DNA of 15,307 nt, from the NCBI GenBank assembly GCA_043743335.1, contig JAYTWR010000144.1, positions 1 through 15,307 on the forward strand, in the 5' to 3' direction. The notes under the pieces are model-generated. The model did no database searches and had not been told where the DNA came from. It saw only the letters and a list, made by a program, of their open reading frames with translations. The stretch's first letter is position 1, and each line of letters starts with the position of its first letter. A program made the position numbers and the translations under genes. Below, piece after piece: positions 12,857-15,307 of the stretch. This DNA comes from UBA5216 sp043743335 (lineage in GTDB: Bacteria; Pseudomonadota; Gammaproteobacteria; Burkholderiales; SG8-41).

Positions 12857-13900
12857 ATGGCAACGAAGGCCACTAAAGTTACGCAAGTCGCAAAACTGAC
12901 CCAAGCGCCCAAGACCATCGACACGCGCGACAAAAAGCATCGCAAACTCACGCGTAAGGATGTTCACGCGGCGGCAAAAAAATACCGCAACTGGGGCCGC
13001 TGGGGCAAAGACGACGAAATTGGCACGCTGAATTTCACCACTGCCGATCACATTGTTGCCGCTGCCAAGCTGGTACGCAAAGGCAAAGTGATGTCGCTGG
13101 CGCTTAAATACGATCAAGCCGGACCGCAGGGCGCGAAGAGTAAGTACCCCGCGCTCGGGCGATTTAACCCGATACACCTGATGACGCGTACCGGCACCGA
13201 TGCCTACGCGGGCATTCTCGATCATCGCGGCATACGCGGCACCGACGACATCATCATCATGCCCTTGCAGTGCGGCACGCAGTGGGACGGCCTCGGCCAC
13301 ATCCTCTACGAAAACTTCATGTGGAACGGCTACGACTGTCGCAATGTGTCGAGTGCGGGCGCGGCGAAAGCGGGCATTGAAAAGACCGCCGAAAAAATGG
13401 TGGGCCGTGGCGTGCTGCTCGATGTGGCGCGTGCGATGGGTAAAAAATATCTGCCCGACGGCTTTGCCATCACCAATGAAATGCTGGATTACACCGAGCA
13501 AAAGCAGAAGGTGAAAGTGGGGCAAGGCGATTACCTGTTGGTACACACCGGCCACGTGCAGCGCTGTCTCGATAACAAAAGCTGGGATGGTTACTCCGGC
13601 GGCGACGCGCCGGGTTTTGCTTTTGAAACCGTGGCGTGGCTGCACAAAAAAGAAGTCGCAGGCGTGGCCACTGACACCTGGGGCGCGGAAGTGCGGCCCA
13701 ATCAAACGCCGGATACCAATCAGCCGTGGCACTGGATTTGCATTCCCAACATGGGGCTGACCGTCGGCGAGATTTTTCATCTCAACGAATTGGCGAAAGA
13801 CTGCGCGGCGGACAAGCGCTATGAGTTCCTGTTCGTGGCACCCGCCTTGCCGATTACCGGCGCGGTGGGTTCACCGGTGAACCCGCTGGCGATTAAATAG
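12857..13900 (+). CDS. Cyclase family protein (kynurenine formamidase-like, PF04199 type)
   Basis: The 347-residue protein belongs to the cyclase/Kfase family, which hydrolyses amide or lactone bonds with a metal bound by an HxGTHxDxPxH-type motif. The equivalent here is QCGTQWDGLGH (138-148): Asp144 and His148 are kept, but both leading His positions are Gln138 and Gln142. Other family features are YLLVHTGH (226-233), the segment GVATDTWGAEV (269-279) and a late acidic residue in VGEIFHLNEL (303-312). The protein is long for the family because of a Lys-rich N-terminus and is cytoplasmic, with no signal peptide. ATG 12857 has GGAG at 12845-12848, 8 nt upstream. The likely role is hydrolysis in catabolism of an imported compound, with the Bug gene downstream. 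Substrate unknown. Confidence 0.86.
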   Translation: MATKATKVTQVAKLTQAPKTIDTRDKKHRKLTRKDVHAAAKKYRNWGRWGKDDEIGTLNFTTADHIVAAAKLVRKGKVMSLALKYDQAGPQGAKSKYPALGRFNPIHLMTRTGTDAYAGILDHRGIRGTDDIIIMPLQCGTQWDGLGHILYENFMWNGYDCRNVSSAGAAKAGIEKTAEKMVGRGVLLDVARAMGKKYLPDGFAITNEMLDYTEQKQKVKVGQGDYLLVHTGHVQRCLDNKSWDGYSGGDAPGFAFETVAWLHKKEVAGVATDTWGAEVRPNQTPDTNQPWHWICIPNMGLTVGEIFHLNELAKDCAADKRYEFLFVAPALPITGAVGSPVNPLAIK

Positions 13901-13909
13901 GTTTGCCAG

Positions 13910-14050
13910 ATGCACACCGTGCGCACGGCGTTGCTCATGATGGTTGTGCTGCCAGGTGCGCACGCGCAGATTCCACAGGCGGGGTCATCGCCAACGTATC
14001 CTGTCAAACACGCTAGGTTGATAAACGTGGCGCGAATAAAAACGCAATAA
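13910..14050 (+). pseudogene. Truncated N-terminal remnant of a Bug/TctC protein
   Basis: A 46-codon frame starts at ATG 13910, 9 bp after the cyclase stop. It encodes a signal peptide (MHTVRTALLMMVVLPGAHAQ, cleavage after HA) and then PTYPVKHARLINVARIK, which aligns with the YPxKPxRIIVPF start of mature Bug proteins. The frame ends at TAA 14048-14050, provided by the dispersed AT-rich motif, exactly where the PGG ligand loop would begin. About 300 residues are missing, so the product cannot bind ligand. A complete Bug gene follows at 14063, so this is probably the relic of a tandem duplicate. It could still be translated and exported as a short peptide, but nothing supports a function. Confidence 0.7.
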
Positions 14051-14065
14051 AATCAATTACTTATG
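14046..14065 (+). repeat. Dispersed AT-rich motif, copy 5 of 5
   Basis: AATAAAATCAATTACTTATG supplies the stop codon of the truncated Bug remnant (14048-14050) and the ATG of the complete Bug gene (14063-14065). It fully matches the TAAAATCAnnnA[G/C]TTA consensus. Confidence 0.7.
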
Positions 14066-15052
14066 AATGCTTATGCGGTTAATGTCAAATGCAGTAATGG
14101 CGCTTGGGCTGCGATTGCGATTGCGCTGCTGGCGGCAGCGCCGCTTCATGCGCAGCCGTATCCGGCGCGCCCCATTCGCATTGTCGTGCCGCAATCGCCC
14201 GGCGCTTCCACCGACCTTACCGCGCGGCTGGTGGCGCAGCGCTTGTCGGAGGCGTTCAGGCAACCCGTGGTGGTGGATAACCGTCCGGGCGCAGGCACCA
14301 TTATCGGCACGGAACTCGTGGTGCGCGCTGCGCCCGACGGGCACACCTTGATGGTAGTGGCTTCGGGCATCACGATTAACCCCAGCGTCCACAAGCGCAT
14401 GCCGTACGACACCGAACGCGATCTTGCACCCATCACGCAACTGACGCGCTTTTCCAATTTGCTTGCCGCGCATCCGTCGTTTAGCGGTAAAACATTGCAG
14501 GACGTGTTAACGATGGCGAAGGCCAAACCCGGTACGATCAACTACGCCTCGGCAGGGCTGGCGAGCGGCACGCATATGTCGATGGAGCTGCTGAAAACCC
14601 TGACCGGCGTTGACCTCGTGCACATCCCTTACACGGGCGGCGGGCCAGCGGTCACCGCAGCCATCGGCGGGCAAGTGCTGTTGAACATCGGCACTACCGT
14701 CGGCGTGCTGCCGCATGTGCGCAGCGGCAGGCTGCGCGCGATAGCGGTCACCACAGCGGCGCGCTCCAGCGCCGCGCCGGAGATACCCACCTTCGCCGAA
14801 TCTGGCGTGCCGGGCTATGACCACGGCCCGTGGAATGGGCTCTTCGCGCCGGCCAAAACACCGCCAGCAGTGATTGCGAAAATTCACGCGGAAGTAGCGC
14901 GCGCCTTGCAGTTGCCCGACGTGCGCAAGGTGTTTGCGAATGAGGGTGTCGAGCCGGTCGCCAATACGCCTGCGGAATTTGCCGGCGTCGTGCGGGCGGA
15001 ATTGGTGATGTGGCCGAAGGTGGCTAAGGCGGCGGGAATGAAGGTGGAGTAA
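14063..15052 (+). CDS. Bug/TctC-family tripartite tricarboxylate transporter substrate-binding protein
   Basis: A 329-residue receptor. The signal peptide is hydrophobic at 14-28 and ends PLHAQ (cleavage after Ala30). Mature landmarks are YPARPIRIVVPQSPGASTDL (33-52), DNRPGAGTIIGTELVV (72-87), PDGHTLM (91-97), RMPYDTERDLAPI, HIPYTGGGPAVTAAIGGQV, RLRAIAVTTAAR and the ending GMKVE. The ligand loop is PGAST instead of PGGxx, and IPYTGGG replaces VPYKGxx, so its ligand may differ from that of the other Bug proteins here. No ribosome site is visible: the 17 nt before the ATG are the dispersed AT-rich motif, so initiation may be weak or the mRNA leaderless. It follows the cyclase and a truncated Bug relic, and transcription probably ends at the hairpin at 15156-15196. 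Confidence 0.93.
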   Translation: MNAYAVNVKCSNGAWAAIAIALLAAAPLHAQPYPARPIRIVVPQSPGASTDLTARLVAQRLSEAFRQPVVVDNRPGAGTIIGTELVVRAAPDGHTLMVVASGITINPSVHKRMPYDTERDLAPITQLTRFSNLLAAHPSFSGKTLQDVLTMAKAKPGTINYASAGLASGTHMSMELLKTLTGVDLVHIPYTGGGPAVTAAIGGQVLLNIGTTVGVLPHVRSGRLRAIAVTTAARSSAAPEIPTFAESGVPGYDHGPWNGLFAPAKTPPAVIAKIHAEVARALQLPDVRKVFANEGVEPVANTPAEFAGVVRAELVMWPKVAKAAGMKVE

Positions 15053-15091
15053 AGGTGGCGTGGAGGCAGAGTAAGGGTGGTGTAAAGGTGG
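15041..15091. repeat. Degenerate 10-11-bp tandem repeats across a Bug stop codon
   Basis: About five imperfect units of the type AAAGGTGGNGT run from the last codons of the Bug gene (stop at 15050-15052) into the non-coding DNA. Probably a slippage-derived expansion. Confidence 0.5.
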
Positions 15092-15155
15092 ACCGACGCG
15101 AACGGTCTGCCGGTGATCTCGATAGCTCTGAGCGTCACCCGCATCCTGTTTTTAA

Positions 15156-15196
15156 GAGACAAAAAAACGAGAGGCAAAGCCTCTCGTTTTTGTCTC
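15156..15196. terminator. Strong intrinsic (Rho-independent) terminator, possibly bidirectional
   Basis: CGAGAGGC (15168-15175), loop AAA and GCCTCTCG (15179-15186) form a perfect 8-bp GC-rich stem. It is extended by an A-tract (15161-15167) pairing with TTTTT (15187-15191) and by GAGAC (15156-15160) with GTCTC (15192-15196). U-tracts follow the stem on both strands. It lies 103 bp after the Bug stop. Confidence 0.93.
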
Positions 15197-15222
15197 TATT
15201 CAGTCGCTGTAAAAAGTCAAAA

Positions 15223-15307
15223 GCTTCCCTCATCCCAACCCTTCTGCTTCGCTCTAAGTGTTCCCTTATCCCGAGGGGAGAAGGGCTTTGAACCCTCTCC
15301 CTCCGGG
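15223..15307. repeat. Pyrimidine-rich intergenic repeat with imperfect hairpin
   Basis: CCCTTATCCC (15263-15272), GAG and GGGAGAAGGG (15276-15285) form a hairpin with one mismatch. It is flanked by CCCTCATCCCAACCC-type and CCCTCTCCCTCCGGG sequence. This style of CCCTTCTCCC/GGGAGAAGGG element is a common dispersed intergenic repeat in proteobacteria. It continues past the window edge, so its extent is unknown. Confidence 0.6.

Noticed and set aside
12641..13780. A 379-codon minus-strand open frame opposite the cyclase gene
   Set aside because: It is a shadow of the GC-rich cyclase gene: the plus-strand product has clear family motifs and a ribosome site, whereas the antisense translation is Arg/His-rich with no recognisable domain.

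Overview
The window looks like a chromosomal segment of a GC-rich betaproteobacterium, probably Burkholderiales. The strongest sign is four full-length Bug/TctC-type periplasmic solute-binding proteins plus a fifth truncated one, none with TctA/TctB membrane genes beside it. This expansion of orphan Bug proteins is characteristic of Bordetella, Achromobacter, Variovorax and relatives. I see no rRNA, tRNA, CRISPR array, phage module or intact transposon.

Layout. 1-1897: the 3' end of a kelch-repeat protein whose last codons lie in two copies of a REP-like element, a decapitated RAYT transposase, a Bug gene on the minus strand, and a 429-bp gene-free interval holding a third REP-like copy, an 18-bp tandem duplication and what looks like a DnaE2 fragment. 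1898-4522: a plus-strand cluster of an Ldh_2-family oxidoreductase, a DEDDh exonuclease overlapping it by 4 bp, and a ketopantoate-reductase-family enzyme. 4541-5743: an MFS transporter on the minus strand. 5827-9314: a plus-strand series of Bug protein, pirin-like cupin and AMP-forming acyl-CoA synthetase. 9347-12644: a minus-strand series that reads, in transcription order, methyltransferase with regulatory domain, flavin-reductase-like FMN protein, Bug protein. 12857-15052: a cyclase-family hydrolase, a truncated Bug remnant and a complete Bug protein, followed by a strong intrinsic terminator at 15156-15196 and an intergenic repeat reaching the window end.

Function. Each cluster pairs small-molecule enzymes (2-oxoacid or hydroxyacid oxidoreductases, CoA ligase, flavoprotein, cyclase/amidohydrolase) with an orphan Bug receptor. 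This suggests capture and catabolism of organic acids or aromatic-type compounds, but no pathway is complete enough to name a substrate.

The most interesting non-coding signal is a short AT-rich motif (consensus TAAAATCAnnnA[G/C]TTA) found five times, every time in an intergenic gap or across a start or stop codon. Other points are the loss of canonical histidines in the Ldh_2 and cyclase-family enzymes, a heptanucleotide repeat just ahead of the flavin-reductase gene, and tandem decamer and pentamer repeats between the methyltransferase and the cyclase.
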